NCBI GenBank assembly: GCA_000469685.2
Contig: LS997565.1
Span: forward strand, 27,883,645-27,947,644
DNA length: 64,000 bases
Source: Haemonchus contortus
Lineage: Eukaryota > Nematoda > Chromadorea > Rhabditida > Trichostrongylidae
Reading direction: 5' to 3'
Shown: positions 1-11,454 of the stretch, one piece after another
Position numbering within the stretch: the first letter of the stretch is position 1
Layout: each line of letters starts with the position of its first letter
Position numbers and translations under genes: made by a program
The notes under the pieces: model-generated
Told to the model about the DNA's origin: nothing
The model's input: only the letters and a program-made list of their open reading frames with translations
Database searches by the model: none

Positions 1-194
1 GGTAGGTATACATATCAGAATTTAGTTACCTTATATGTTATATATTATAAAACATGTTATATAATGTATCAACTTATATGCTAATATAATTCGTTCTGTT
101 TTTATTACCATGTGATCCTTTCAAGAGATATTTCTTTCAAACTATAGAATCGTATGTCTACTTATACGTCAAAACTGAATATGCGTATATCTGT
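1..194. other. AT-rich DNA, nothing recognised
   Basis: AT-rich sequence with no coding or repeat signal that I can name. It lies directly upstream of the decayed gypsy pol. Confidence 0.5.
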
Positions 195-279
195 ATGCAC
201 CTATATTACACTACTTTTTTTATTTTTTATTCTCCATTTTCTAATACTTTTTTTGGATTATGGTACTGGGAAGGTGAAC

Positions 280-2487
280 ACGCTAGCACATTTAAAAAGT
301 CGAAAGAAATTATTTTGTCATCACCCGTACTGAAACAACCACGAATAGAAGATGCCCGAAGTGACAAGCACCCGTTCGTCATGTCACGGATGCTTCGAGC
401 GCAGGCATCGGAGCGGTGCTCTCCCAACAAGTTTTTGCGCCCGATTTACTTCGCCTCAAGAAGCTTAAGCAAAACAGAAAGGAGATGCTGCATTACGGAT
501 GCCCTTGAAGCTCTCAGAACTATCTCTGCAATAAGGCGACTCCTTATGTTCATGTACGGAACACCTGCCATAGTGAAAACTGACCATTTGGCGCTGACAG
601 TCCTTTCTCGAAAGAACGAATGTCTCAGCAAGGGTGTTGCATTAGTCTCTAGAGCTTCAACGATACGACCTCCAAATACAGTTCATCAAAGGAAGGGCGA
701 ACATCGTAGCCGACGCGCTAATTTGAGGTGCAGTAGGAGCACTTGAAGATCAAGACGTCACAGAAGGAATAAATGAAGCAGTAGTATGCTCAATCCGAAG
801 TGAATCCGAAGTGTTGAAAGAGCTTTAACGAGATGATTACTGGTCACACGTGATAGAGCTTTGGAAAGACGGCAGACTTGACGAGGTAACCGAGATAAAC
901 GGAATGAAAGTGCTAATTCGAGTATCTGGTTTTGGAATAGAACGTAGCCACCTAAAAATGCTTGCTTCAGTAAGATGGTTCATTAGTTCTAATTGTACCT
1001 GAAAACGTTTGATATGACCTATTTCAGAAGCGCATGCGGGCGTTTTGGCCGGTCATTTTTGTGTCATGAAAGTGTTCAGTCAACTGAGAAACAAGCACTC
1101 TGAAATGATGAAACACATAGACACGTGGACGAGAGAGTGCAAAACTTGCTTATTAGCAATTCCAAAATAGTAGTGGTACCCCATCTAAAACCCATACGAA
1201 CCGCGAAACCGCATAGTACCGTAGGAGTTGATTTATTGAGTAAGGACGAACGACGTCGGGATATCGCTATGCTGTAACCGTGGGAGACTATTTTTCAAGA
1301 TTGCGGCAGCGTACCCAGTACCTGACAAAAGTGCAGAAACAGTAACGAAAGCAATCTTTTGTGAATTGATTGCCGGCGAATGCCGTTGGCCCATAGTAAT
1401 TCTCTCAAATCAAGGTACAGAATTTGGGAACAAAATCATGAAGACTTTACTATCAAAGAACCCCGCAATCCTACTAGAAGCATACAAGGCTTAAGTGAGA
1501 GGAATCGCAGAATCTGGCACCTCCGTGTTCTTTCAATTCAAGAAAAAAGACGTACAGCTTTTGGAAAGTGTTCGTAATAGTTTCACTCGTAAGCTTATCC
1601 TTCGTTGTTCCACCCTAAGTTTCAAGTCTCTGCCTAGTGGGGTTGAAAGGCGTCATCGTTATGCGTTACCTTCTTTGACGCATAGAAGGCATGTCAACGA
1701 TCTCGTTTTGGCTTCCAAAATTCTGACAGGGAGGGTTGCGGTTGACTCTGCTGATTTTTTCATTTGGTAAAGTCGAGGAGTAGAGGGAGCACGGTCAAAA
1801 AAGGTCTCCTATAGTGAGAACACGAGTCAGGGCAAGAACTTTTGCTATTAGAGTGCTACCTTTGTTGAATAAAATCTACGATGAGAATATCATGCGTTTG
1901 ACTCTCGGAGTGTTCTGCCGTAAAGCCATAAATTTAGTCAAAGCAGAAATTCCTTGAAATCCGGTGAGGTACGATTGTTTTCCATGACTATGTCTACAAT
2001 TGTTTTGATTGATATCTATCGATTGTTTCCATGATTGTTTTAGTAGTATAGTATAGCACACTTTCAATTGATGCGTTTTTTATTCAAGATGATTGTATGA
2101 TCTAGTTTCGCTGCTGGTTGTGTCTTACCACGCAGTCATGCTGCGTCCATGAACAAATAAGTAAATGAAAGAACTAGAAAGAGTTGCAAACATTAGGCGC
2201 ATCTTGTGCCATTCAGTCTTCCAATTATACAAATTCCACCTAGAATTCACATCCTAGGTGAAAATTGTATAATTGGAAGACTGAATGGCACAATCATGGC
2301 AATGCTGCGGAAAACAACGAAGATACTCACGGAATGGGAAGAAAGATTCCCCTCCTGTATGATGGCGTACAACTTGACACCACATAGTAATACTGGCGGA
2401 AGCCCTTATTTCACACTGCACGGTATTGACCCCCTACTGGCAATCAAATTTAATTTCTGTACAAGTGATTTTGAAATACACAATTAA
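280..2487 (+). pseudogene. Decayed Ty3/gypsy pol (RNase H and integrase remnants)
   Basis: Conceptual translation on the plus strand shows broken pieces of a Ty3/gypsy pol in the normal order. At 280-760 there is the RT-RNase H junction (a FASRSLSKTE-type motif, then a YGTPAIVKTDH segment). At about 1020-1170 there is an integrase zinc-binding remnant (HAGVLAGHF followed by TRECKTC). At about 1215-1480 there are pieces of the integrase core. At 2270-2450 there is the integrase end around NGTIMAML and CMMAYNLTPHS. The last piece aligns with the intact element at 17.1-24.9 kb, where the same region reads NRTIIGLL and CMIAYNTAAHE. Frameshifts, stops and a ~700-bp stretch with no similarity (1500-2200) show that the copy is dead. 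No LTRs are visible. Confidence 0.8.
2205..2292. repeat. Foldback (inverted) duplication of 28-bp arms
   Basis: Bases 2205-2232 are the exact reverse complement of 2265-2292. The arms continue inward imperfectly to a loop of about 10 nt. The right arm is integrase coding sequence of the decayed gypsy element, so the left arm is an inverted copy of it. Confidence 0.9.
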
Positions 2488-2619
2488 TAAGGATACAAGT
2501 GATTTGAAAACAGCAATTTCCACGTTTTGGCTTCCATAAACCTCCGCATGATTGTAACTTGATATGGTTTGCTTTGATCTCATAGCGTGAGTACAAAGCA
2601 AACTATTCCAAGTTAAGAA

Positions 2620-3044
2620 CAGACAATGGTAAGCAAAAATTCATTCACTTAGAAGCATAAATAAACAAAAAATCCCTAGTAACAGCAAAAGTAGCTCGCC
2701 TTTTTCATTCTCTATGAGTAGGAAATTAAATAAGGGATCGCGGCAGCAAAAAGAAAAACAGAGGAAAGAAGAATGGGAGAAAAACATCGCCTCATCATTC
2801 GGCGATTAGCTGATTGTGCGTGGGTCCTAGAACGAATAATAGCAATCTGTATTGTCTCGACACTCGTCCACCGTAACACCGATCGAGGGGCGGGAACGCG
2901 AACTACGGTAACAACGGGGCTGCCACTATGCCCTGGACGTCGAGATTGGGGGAGTGAGAGGGTCCCTTCTACCACCCATGGGGGCCGCTGAGTATTAATA
3001 AGGTAAGAACTCAATAACTTTTTTATCGTGAACGGTGCCTTTAA
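2620..3044. mobile_element. MITE-like element, family A, 5'-truncated copy
   Basis: The right terminus (3025-3044) is the family end TTATCGTGAACNGTGCCTTTAA. The interior around 2770-2900 (ATCGCCTCATCA, GGCGATTAGCTG, GATCGAGGGGCGG) recurs at 8.6-8.8, 46.9-47.1 and, inverted, 56.4-56.6 kb. The left terminus is missing. No protein is encoded. Confidence 0.75.
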
Positions 3045-4489
3045 TTCTCCTGATAATTCTGAGGTGTCTATTGTGAGTGAAATAATGGGAGCAACGGTGC
3101 AGGATAGTGCAGTGATGGCGAGAAGAATGCGAATTAAAAATCATAAGATTCCGAAAAATAGCAAAAAAAGGAAGTCGTGCAAGATCGCCGTCTGCTTATG
3201 TCTTGGTGTCTCTCACACAAGCGTACTATCCGTCTCGTCCAGTGGATAGTGCTGTAATATCAAGGTCTGTCTAACACTTCCACTTTGAGTGTGCGCGTCG
3301 ACAGGTTTTGGTGCCCTCCTCATGCCCTGTCTAGATCATTTTTCGGCCTAACAATGTTCCATGTGCTATTCTTGGAGACCACTTATCCTACCAGGAAGTC
3401 TCAGGAGCCATTTTCGTCGTGAACATTGCCTTTACCAAGTTCCCACCACACGGTCACTTCTGAATGTGGATCAGCTGAAATGGATTCGTCATGCCTTCTC
3501 TATGTCGGTTATGGATCATCCTCAAACTCGTCCTCGTAAAGAATATCAGAAACAATTTTTATCGCGAACTGTGCGTTTAAGAAAGTCCCGTAACATGCCA
3601 CTTTTGGTTGTGAATCGGCCGAGCGGTTCTGTAGTTCTTGCTGAGCCATATCTAGGATTTACCGAACATACAGTGAATGCGTCATGTACTATCGCTGAGA
3701 GCCTTAGGTACATGCTAAGGAAGAGTTCCGGAAACCTTATTATCATTTACTGTGCCTCAAGGGACACCGAAGATGTAGGGAAGAAGGCAAAGATATCCAC
3801 GACTCGCTTTGAGGATCTCTCAGAGTTCCTCGAATTTGTAGAAGTGCTGATGGGAATACGGAGTTCCAATCTTAGTCGACGATTATTTGTCTGTTGCTTA
3901 CGCTGAGGAATCGATATCAGGTAGGCTTGACACTTTGTACGGTTTTGTGATGACTATGAGGTGAGCCCGTTACTGTTTAGATCCCTCGTGACTAGCGAAA
4001 AAAACGATCACCCTAATTATCAAGCTTCTCTACGCGAAGCTCTGTGGGTGCTAAATTGTGTTTCTCGTTTCTCTCAAGCAAGAATGATTAACAGAGTTAA
4101 TAAATCCGATAAAGGGACGAGTAGAGGCGTTACAGGCGTCTACCTGAGCCATTTGATGATCGACGCAACGTTTTGACGCTGTGCAGCTATGTTTGCTTTT
4201 CTCTAATACTGTGAACGTAAAAGTGTTCGAAACAGTTTTGGAAGTAATGCTCACAAAACTATTTTGGATGAAACGCAAGGCGACTATTACAAGCAGTGAT
4301 ACTTGAACAATGTTATTTTTCTTTATTCAGCAGAATCGAATGATGAAAGGACTTAGTTGCTCATCCATAGCCCTTCGACTACTCGCACAGTCCCTTCAAC
4401 GACAGCCATATAGTCCGGGATTTTGTAATAGTGTTTGCCATTTTCGACCTGAAAGGAGAATATAAAGAAGAGAGAATGATTTTATGCTA
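3045..4489. other. Mostly unassigned; fragment of a family B MITE end
   Basis: Bases 3361-3433 resemble the right end of the family B MITE (a TCTCAGGAGCC stretch, then TCGTGAACATTGCCTT). A 181-codon open frame runs from 3361 to 3906 on the plus strand, but its first part lies in this repeat and I recognise no domain. I see nothing else of substance. Confidence 0.4.
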
Positions 4490-4700
4490 AATTCCATTAC
4501 CAGCCTTTATCTGTTCTCATAAATCCCAATCCTAATCAATCATTCTCATTCGAAATCGGTTACATCGCGTATCAAAGTCTGAGCTTCTAGGATTTAATTC
4601 AAGGAAAGCAGTAGCTCCACGTTTCTGTGGCTTTCTATCAGCCCTTATCAGTTGCTCTCGTTCTCAGTTACTTCCACTGACCTTTTGCGATACCCACCTA
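4490..4700. repeat. Diverged single unit resembling the 14.8-15.4 kb tandem repeat
   Basis: The segment contains the CTATCAGCCCTTATCAGTTG motif and the surrounding TC-rich pattern of the degenerate tandem repeat at 14.8-15.4 kb. Similarity was judged by eye. Confidence 0.35.
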
Positions 4701-4758
4701 TATTATGTATCGAAGCAGCGAGGTTTTCATGATAAAAAGAAGTAGAATGGACAGAATA

Positions 4759-5041
4759 GCTGTTTTCATAGTCCGCCGGCCGACCGGCCGGCGTGCCGGC
4801 GTGCCGGCGGAGGCAGTGCTAGGGGGAGGAGGGAGGCAGACAGTCGGCCAGCCCCTTCGGAGGGCTGTAAACAACGAGAGACAAGATCAAAGACCAAACA
4901 ACCGAGGGCTTGAACAAATGGTTTTTGATCTTGTCTCTCGTTGTTTACAGCCCTTCGAAACGGCTGGCCGACTGTCTGCCTCCCTCCTCCCCCCTAGCAC
5001 TGCCTCCGCCGGAACGCCGGCCGGCGGACTATGAAAGCAGC
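4759..5041. mobile_element. GC-rich palindromic MITE (foldback element)
   Basis: A 283-bp near-perfect palindrome. The arms start GCTGTTTTCATAGTCCGCCGG on the left and end with its near reverse complement on the right. Each arm is about 125 bp, and the loop lies around 4895-4915. Arm ends are very GC-rich (repeated GCCGG) in an AT-rich setting. No protein is encoded; the long open frame across it is a by-product of GC-rich symmetry. The flanking AATA (4755-4758 and 5043-5046) could be a target duplication but is offset by one base. Confidence 0.85.
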
Positions 5042-5127
5042 CAATAGGATAGAGAGCATGGTAATAGAACGGTTTCAGAAGATCATGTATTCCGTGGTCC
5101 CTTATTAACTCTTATCTAAGGTTATTC

Positions 5128-5725
5128 GACTGCCGAGGCTACTTCAATACGAAGAAAGATTGAAAAGATTGAGTGGTTATCACTGCCAATGTTTTCATAA
5201 AATGCTATCACTTTCTATCACCAATGATCAACGTGCCGGACAGACCTCAAGTAGCATGCTCAACAACCCTCCCTGCACTAGTGATAAACAATACGAAATG
5301 GATCAAGTAGCTCTTGCATTCACTCATTGCGCTTCCTGGACTGATCGCGGTAGACGGTCGAATGCTTCCCCCAGGTTCTGTATAATTCCCGGTACCACTT
5401 CATCACCTGTCTAGCTGTAGAGATTGCTATCGTTGTAGACTTTTCTATCTATGCGAACCCTTTTTCGGAGATCGGAACAAGTCCTTTCAATCTTGTTCCG
5501 ATCAGCTGTTGAGAGTTCCATGGTATGAACAGTCAACCTGATTCTACCATAGTTGAACGATTCATTGCGACTCCTTATGCTTGAAGATGGAAAACGCTGC
5601 TTCTCCACAAAGGAATTCCTAAACCTGCTAGCCTTTTTTAGGACTACCAAACTTTTTTTTTTTACGATTTATCTCTAGGTACATATAACCCTACAAAAAC
5701 AAATAATTTCTAAGCCTCGGCAGTC
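5128..5725. mobile_element. Possible non-autonomous DNA transposon with 13-bp terminal inverted repeats
   Basis: GACTGCCGAGGCT at 5128-5140 is exactly reverse-complemented at 5713-5725, delimiting 598 bp. No transposase is recognisable inside. No clear target duplication flanks it, so the superfamily is unknown. Confidence 0.4.
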
Positions 5726-6876
5726 TGTTTTACTATTTCTGAAAAGTAATTTGAACAATACTGTAGACTTTCAATCTTGGCTACCACCATTAGATGCACA
5801 TCTCGACTTCCATGGTCATTCATTTAGACATTCCTACCTTGATAGCCGCTACCCACTTTTCCGGACTCAGATCCTCTTTAACAGAGCATGTAATTATAAC
5901 CCTTTCTTCCTGAGCAGCATTTCTCTGACATGGCGTATAGCATTCCTTCTTTATCAGCCTGTATTCTTTCTACCGGATCCTAGGATGTTTTATAACGAGA
6001 GACTTTTGGAGTTCTCCGTCCCTCTATCGCCTTTCCAATGACATGAGAATCTGGCCTTTTTTTTCTTCGCTAGCTTCTATGAACGTTTCTTAAGAGAGTG
6101 GTGGACGTGTGTTCTGAGTCCGTCTACTTTTGTGTAACCTCCAACTACCATAAACTGACAACTTCTGTACCTTCGCTGACCTCTATTCCTGCAGTACCTT
6201 ACACGTTTCAATCTGAGAATGAAAAAAGGTCATAATCGTTAAAGATACAGTCTACGATAAAAATTATTCGTGAGCTTTACTCCTGGGACAATTCTCTGGC
6301 CTCGAGGATACTGAAAGGATCGTATCGAGTTTAAGAATTGCCTAGGTCGGCGCCGTAAAGGTCCAAACATGGCCTCTGACGATATTTGAAAGCAATCGCC
6401 GGCGTAGGAGCTCAACGATGTAGCCAACTTTGCGCAGGACAACACTAGCATGAATGAGATTTCGTCAGAACATCACTTTTCCCGTCATAACCCTGAATCT
6501 CGAGAGTGGAGGACTGTGGGCTTTCTTGCCTTTTTCGCCACCGATGCATTATTCTTCACCAACACTTTCGTGATTTAACATAAAAAAGATAGCCCAATGA
6601 AATGAAATTGTAAACGGTTCCTTAAAAAATCAATGAATTGGTCCTAACCTTGTGATGAGTTTCCAGGTGACGTTCGAGTTGTAGTGATTGTTGTTGCACT
6701 GAATGTGTGAAAGATAAGCAGCTATCAACTTTGAAAAACTGGCTCTTGTTACATTCAGATGATAATGACATAGCGTTGAGAAGCTTACTTCGAAAGAGTA
6801 GAATCAATAACTTAAAACTCTTTTCAAGCTCATAGTGAGCCCCAAAAGTTGGACGTATGTCACTGTTTGAACTAAC
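5726..6876. other. Unassigned AT-rich DNA
   Basis: No gene, named repeat or RNA was recognised. Open frames are short and lack family signatures. Confidence 0.4.
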
Positions 6877-7043
6877 CATCGCATGAATATCCACAATTTG
6901 GGAATTGATTCAATGTGAACACTCGGTTCGCCTCGCATGCCCACCATGCGTCTGCCCGTCCGGCTCCGCGACATCCCGGTGGCGGATTCTGACTGCCGCC
7001 AACAAAGGGCGCTGACCAGCAGTTCATCAAGTTCTTCACATAC
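6877..7043 (-). CDS. Possible internal exon, unidentified cysteine-rich protein
   Basis: On the minus strand a TACTTTTAG acceptor (exon from 7043) and a GTTAGT donor (exon to 6877) bound a GC-rich 167-bp block in AT-rich surroundings. Two frames are open throughout. The more protein-like one (phase 1) carries Cys in NCWSAP, PPPGCRG, WWACEAN and CGYSCDG contexts, suggesting an extracellular disulphide-bonded segment. I do not recognise the family. It could be an exon of a minus-strand gene that also includes the segment at 10.2 kb, or an isolated relic. Confidence 0.3.
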
Positions 7044-8280
7044 CTAAAAGTAATAAGAGCCTGAAGGGCTTTCATTGTTCTGTTATTAGCAGAAAGAGTA
7101 TTGATTCATTTGTTTTGTGGCTCAGTACTTTGGATCTAACAACTTTATTGTGACCCTTGTGGTTATGGCGTGGCACCATACTGCCGAGCGTATTTTTGAA
7201 GTTCCTTGAACTAGTCATTCTTCACCCTCAAACGTTCCCAAAAAGGAATGCGAAAGAGAAGATCGAAAAGGTGCTTCCACTACCTCATGAAAGGCGTGCC
7301 TGCCGTGAGGTGACAAAATTTGCTTTTTCTCCACGAATTTCTACAGACGCGTGCAATCGAAAGGCAAATCTCTTACAGGGATCTTGCTGCGTCAAATATA
7401 CTTATCACCCATCACATCATTCGTCGAAAATGCATCAAAATCATTAAAATACGAATAGCATTAGCATTATGGGCTAGTGCGATATTCGGTGGCTGCTGCA
7501 CGGCGCTCCTCATGTACTCGTACTGTCAGGATAAAATTGTACATCCCGTAAAGAGGAACTGAACAACGATAAGTTTCAGAAAAGGTCTTGAACAGCGATG
7601 AACCTTTCATATCTGTACGTACTGATACGACTGGAGAGGGAAGGAACAAAAAGTGTGTACTCAATTCAATGCGTGTTTCGTAGTGCCGCTGTCATGATTG
7701 TTTATTATGTTATAACTAATTACACGCAGCTACATTTTGTAATTCTTAGGCCTAAACAATGCGAATGCGGACGCCCACGAATGAACATGAAAGGTGAGAG
7801 TCTCGAAAGGCGCTCATTCAAAATCTATATTCAGTATAATCAATAGTTTATACTCAATATATGAGGCGGTCGCTCAATATTCCAGATTATCATCACAAGT
7901 TGCTGCAAAAGAGCATTCACCCTCGTTTCCAACCTTAGGCATGATTCTATGCCTCCTAACATTCCAATTGCTGCGAAGAAGTGCTTACAGCCCCTCTCAC
8001 TTGAATCTTCTGCACATTTTGCTACTATGCATCAAATCTGGCTGTAGGCCTCTTTCAAAATTAGTAGAGATTAGTTGTAATTACTTGCAGCCGGAGTTGA
8101 AGTCATAAGTGATTGACGACATATAGGTGGAGACACACTGCTGTAGGTAGTTCTGGAATCCATCGATAACTAGTTGAGCACACGCAAGTCCTTCATGAAG
8201 TAGAACTAAACGGAACAGTATCAAATGCGCCTCAAGAAGCATGACGTTCATTTCACTTGTAAACCCGTTGGTACCACGTC
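7044..8280. other. Unassigned DNA
   Basis: A short hydrophobic open segment lies on the plus strand near 7450-7560, without start or splice context. Nothing else was recognised. Confidence 0.35.
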
Positions 8281-8841
8281 AAAGGCACACATCACGATAA
8301 TTTTGGGTAATCCAGATTATGACGAAAAATGGAAGATAAGATGGAAAATAGTGCGATGAAAGCGAAGAAACTGCGCAAATCGGTGTTTCCTAAGTGAAAG
8401 AGGCTTCGAAAGATCGCTGAAAAAGGGACTGGGCTGGGTGAGAGTGAGACCAGAAAAATGAGGAAGAATGGGGCTTCTGGACGAGCTATACAATGTGTGC
8501 AGTGTGGGTCCTAGTGCGAATCGCGGACTACGGTAGGCAAGAATCCATTCAATCATAAGCAAAGTTAGCAAAAACCCTCAGTAACAGCAAAGTAGCCCAT
8601 CTTTTTAGTCTTTTGGGGTAGGAAATTGACTTGGGGATCGCAACAACAAAAAGAATAACAGAGCACAAAAGATGAGGAATAGATCATCGCCTCATTACTC
8701 GGCGATCAGCTGGTTGTGTATGGGTCCTAGAGCGAGAATTTGCAATCTGTATAGTCTTGACACTCGTCTAATGTGACATCGATCGAGGGGCGGAAAAGCC
8801 TCTCGAGCCAGCAACAGGGAGTTATCGTGAACTGTGCCTTT
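8281..8841. mobile_element. MITE-like element, family A, complete copy
   Basis: It starts AAAGGCACACATCACGATAA and ends TTATCGTGAACTGTGCCTTT, so imperfect terminal inverted repeats of about 20 bp enclose 561 bp. Interior sequence (GCCTCATTACTCGGCGATCAG and ATCGATCGAGGGGCGG) is shared with the copies at 2.6, 46.3 and 56.3 kb. Non-coding. Confidence 0.8.
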
Positions 8842-9107
8842 AGAGCTGTGAATGATGTCAACTGCATTAGTCAAGTTAGAACTGTTGCTACTATGTAGGT
8901 ACTAAACTCTACCAGTTGCCTGAAATGTTTATCATCATTCAGGGGGGTCTGATAAGCATAATAGCGGTGATCAAATAATAAGTCCTACATTACCATGTTA
9001 GTCAGCATCAGTAGCTACACGGCTCATCAAATCATTTCGTCTGATGACTTGTTCATAGGGTTCTGTTTTGTTTCATGCAAAACTTGAGACACTGGGTTTA
9101 TTAGTTG

Positions 9108-9895
9108 AAGGCACAGTTCACAATAATTCTGGGTTATCCAGATAATAACGAAAAATGAAAGAGATGGCAAAGAGTAGTGCTATGTAGGCGAGGAAACCCA
9201 GGAACCGGTGTTTCCAAAGAGATAAAAGGCTTCAAAACGGCTTTGAAAAGCGAGCTGGACCAGAATAAGACCAAAAAATGGCGTACAAGGGTTGTTTGAA
9301 CAAGATATACATTTTAAGAGTCACTGTCGTTAAACAAAAATGTGCATGGAGTAGTGGAAGTACGTCAAAAACGTCTGCATCAATGAGACAATAGCATCTT
9401 AAGAGGAAAACCTACTTCAAGCAGTGTTCCCTCCAAGAGGAACATAGATATTTATATGGTATCAAATGTAAAATTCTAAAAGTAATAAATTTCCTGGGAC
9501 GATCAGTTCATAGCTTCATTTAGGCCTGATTCAAATGCAGAGTTAAAGAGAATTCTGAGGTACTTGTTTGTATTCAAAAAGGGAAATATAGGTTGGGAAT
9601 AGTCCAACGGTAACGAAGGAAGCGAGTGAATTCGCTAAATTCGGGGAAAATAAGGCTGCCCAAAAGTCGTGAAAATAGAGGTTCTACGAGTTTACCATGT
9701 TGGAAATGACATGGGCTTCCTTGTGAATGGTGCAGCCTCTACAATGCCGTTGAAAATCGTCCGCGCATACACAAAGGACAATCTTCGAGCCTTTCCAACC
9801 TGACAGGGGGACATACGCCACATATGGAAGAATAGGGGGCTACAGATTTATCCTAGGGTGATATCTCATGACTATTTTAATCGTGAACTGTGCCT
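9108..9895. mobile_element. MITE-like element, family A/B mosaic
   Basis: The left end is GAAGGCACAGTTCACAATAA and the right end AATCGTGAACTGTGCCT. The first 200 bp match family A; from about 9550 the sequence matches the family B interior (TATAGGTTGGGAATAG, TGCAGCCTCTACAATGCCG), also present at 41.1-41.4 kb. The copy is a mosaic of the two subfamilies. Confidence 0.7.
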
Positions 9896-10195
9896 GAGGA
9901 ATCCGCTTACCTGGTTTGTTTTAGTTCAGAGGACTTATATTAGAGCACAAATTACAGGCATGTAATGTAATAATGCTGCTAGCACGAGAACACTCAAAAT
10001 AGATTTGCTGAGTCGCAAAGGGCGCTTCATTACAAATCAAGGCTGCGTTGGAAGATCTTCGAGCAATGAGAGCGTAAGGTGGTTTCTCTACTGTCGGATT
10101 AGGGAAAAAGCCTTTTCGGATGATGGGAGTGATCCCAGTCCATTTTTTCAATACAATGAATGCCTTGGAGTTCCTCTTCGTTAATTGTAACGTAC
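9896..10195. other. Unassigned DNA, possibly intron
   Basis: Lies between a MITE and a possible exon. The frame of that exon stays open through much of this interval on the minus strand, but the strong GTACGT donor suggests it is intronic. Confidence 0.3.
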
Positions 10196-10256
10196 CGTTG
10201 AGGCCAGGACCACAGTTGAACTGGTACATGGCCAGTGTTCCGTCAATGAAGAAAGC
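10196..10256 (-). CDS. Possible laminin G-like exon
   Basis: On the minus strand a TATGTTCCAG acceptor (exon from 10256) and a strong GTACGT donor (exon to 10196) bound a 61-bp segment that translates as AFFIDGTLAMYQFNC followed by GPGLN. The pattern aromatic/Ile-Asp-Gly-x-Leu-x-x-x-x-Phe-Asn-x-Gly-x-Gly resembles the strand hairpin of laminin G domains. One short exon is weak evidence; no flanking LamG exons were found, so the gene identity is open. Confidence 0.3.
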
Positions 10257-11268
10257 CTGGAACATATGATGAAAAGCCTGTTTTTTTTTTTTTGAGAGAA
10301 ATAAGAAACAACGTTTAGGAGTGGTTTTCTTGAGTATAACTTGTTATCGAAAAATTCTTCACCCATCCTGCTTATGTGCGGGTATTGGTATTCCCGGTTG
10401 GTCGCAACGCATCTTCAGGGAACTCTTTGCAGAGTGAGGGCTCGGTTATTTGACGTGCTTGAAGTAAAACTATGCGCTGTCCGAAGACATTGGATTCGCT
10501 GAGCAACTATAGATCCTTATTTTCTCTCTAGTTTGACGGGAATGCACGGCATATAAGAAACTTTGCATCATTGGGTTATCGTACTCTGGACTATGTGAGA
10601 ACCTAACTAAATAGGAATAATCGGCATGGCTCGGCAAGCACCGCCACAGAATTGCAATCCACCCACGCCCATCAAACCACCCGTAAGCCTACATAAGAGG
10701 AAATTGCAGAAAATATATAAGGAGACAAAGGGCCGTTTATAGTGACCCTGGTAATTTCCAAGAAAAATAACTCGTCGGCGTATAGTCGGTACTCCTCTGA
10801 TCCGGCTGTCATTTTTACAAAATTTTTCAAAGATGTAGAATACGTCACACGTTGTTCAAATCAGTTCCCAGTAGGAGGTTTTGAATTTGAAAACATCCTC
10901 GATCGTTGCCCATACACCCATTGAAGAATTCCAATTGGCTGCAAGTTCAATTGGTATTGCATATAAATATCATTTTAAAGGAATGGCTAAAAACAAACTT
11001 GCAAACGTTCAATATGTTGGTGGTATTTCCAGGTGTGAGTCCCCACTTGTATAGGAACCAGTTATACAGCACTGTGTAGTCCTACAAGTAAAGTTTAAAT
11101 GTACAAGTTTAGATTTCTTTGATATCACTACTATCTCTTCTGTTACTCTTCATGAATATTATCCATCGATAGCACTGAAAAGGGCATTGCATGCTCGCAG
11201 AGATATCCTTTTTAAGGTGACTTATTATGACGTCAATTTTGGGAAAAGTGAAACAAAATAAAGATTAC
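10257..11268. other. Unassigned DNA
   Basis: No repeat or gene recognised. Confidence 0.35.
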
Positions 11269-11454
11269 TTTGAACATCAATGACGACATCGTACTGTTCA
11301 ATCCAACACCCTCGGAAAGAGTTGTTTGACAATATTGGAATTGTTTGCTTCGACATCCAAACTGATCTTGCGCTACGACAGCGGACGCTAAAAAAGTTGA
11401 CGCTACTTCAAAAGAAAGATAGCTGACGATGGAAAGGATAAGCTTTTCAATCAC
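11269..11454 (-). CDS. Possible internal exon, unidentified
   Basis: The minus-strand segment is bounded by a GGTTGCAG acceptor (exon from 11454) and a GTAATC donor (exon to 11269) and is open for 62 codons in phase 0. The product begins VIEKLILSIVSYL and contains FGCRSKQFQYC. I recognise no domain. Its strand agrees with the other exon-like pieces at 6.9 and 10.2 kb, but the phases do not prove a joined model. Confidence 0.22.

Noticed and set aside
2712..3014. Open frames on both strands in the MITE at 2.6-3.0 kb, with counterparts at 46.9 and 56.4 kb
   Set aside because: Other copies of the same repeat carry stops and frameshifts in these frames, so they are not maintained.
4705..5034. 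109-codon open frame, Arg/Gly/Ala-rich
   Set aside because: It runs through both arms of the GC-rich palindromic MITE; openness is due to the lack of AT-rich stop codons.
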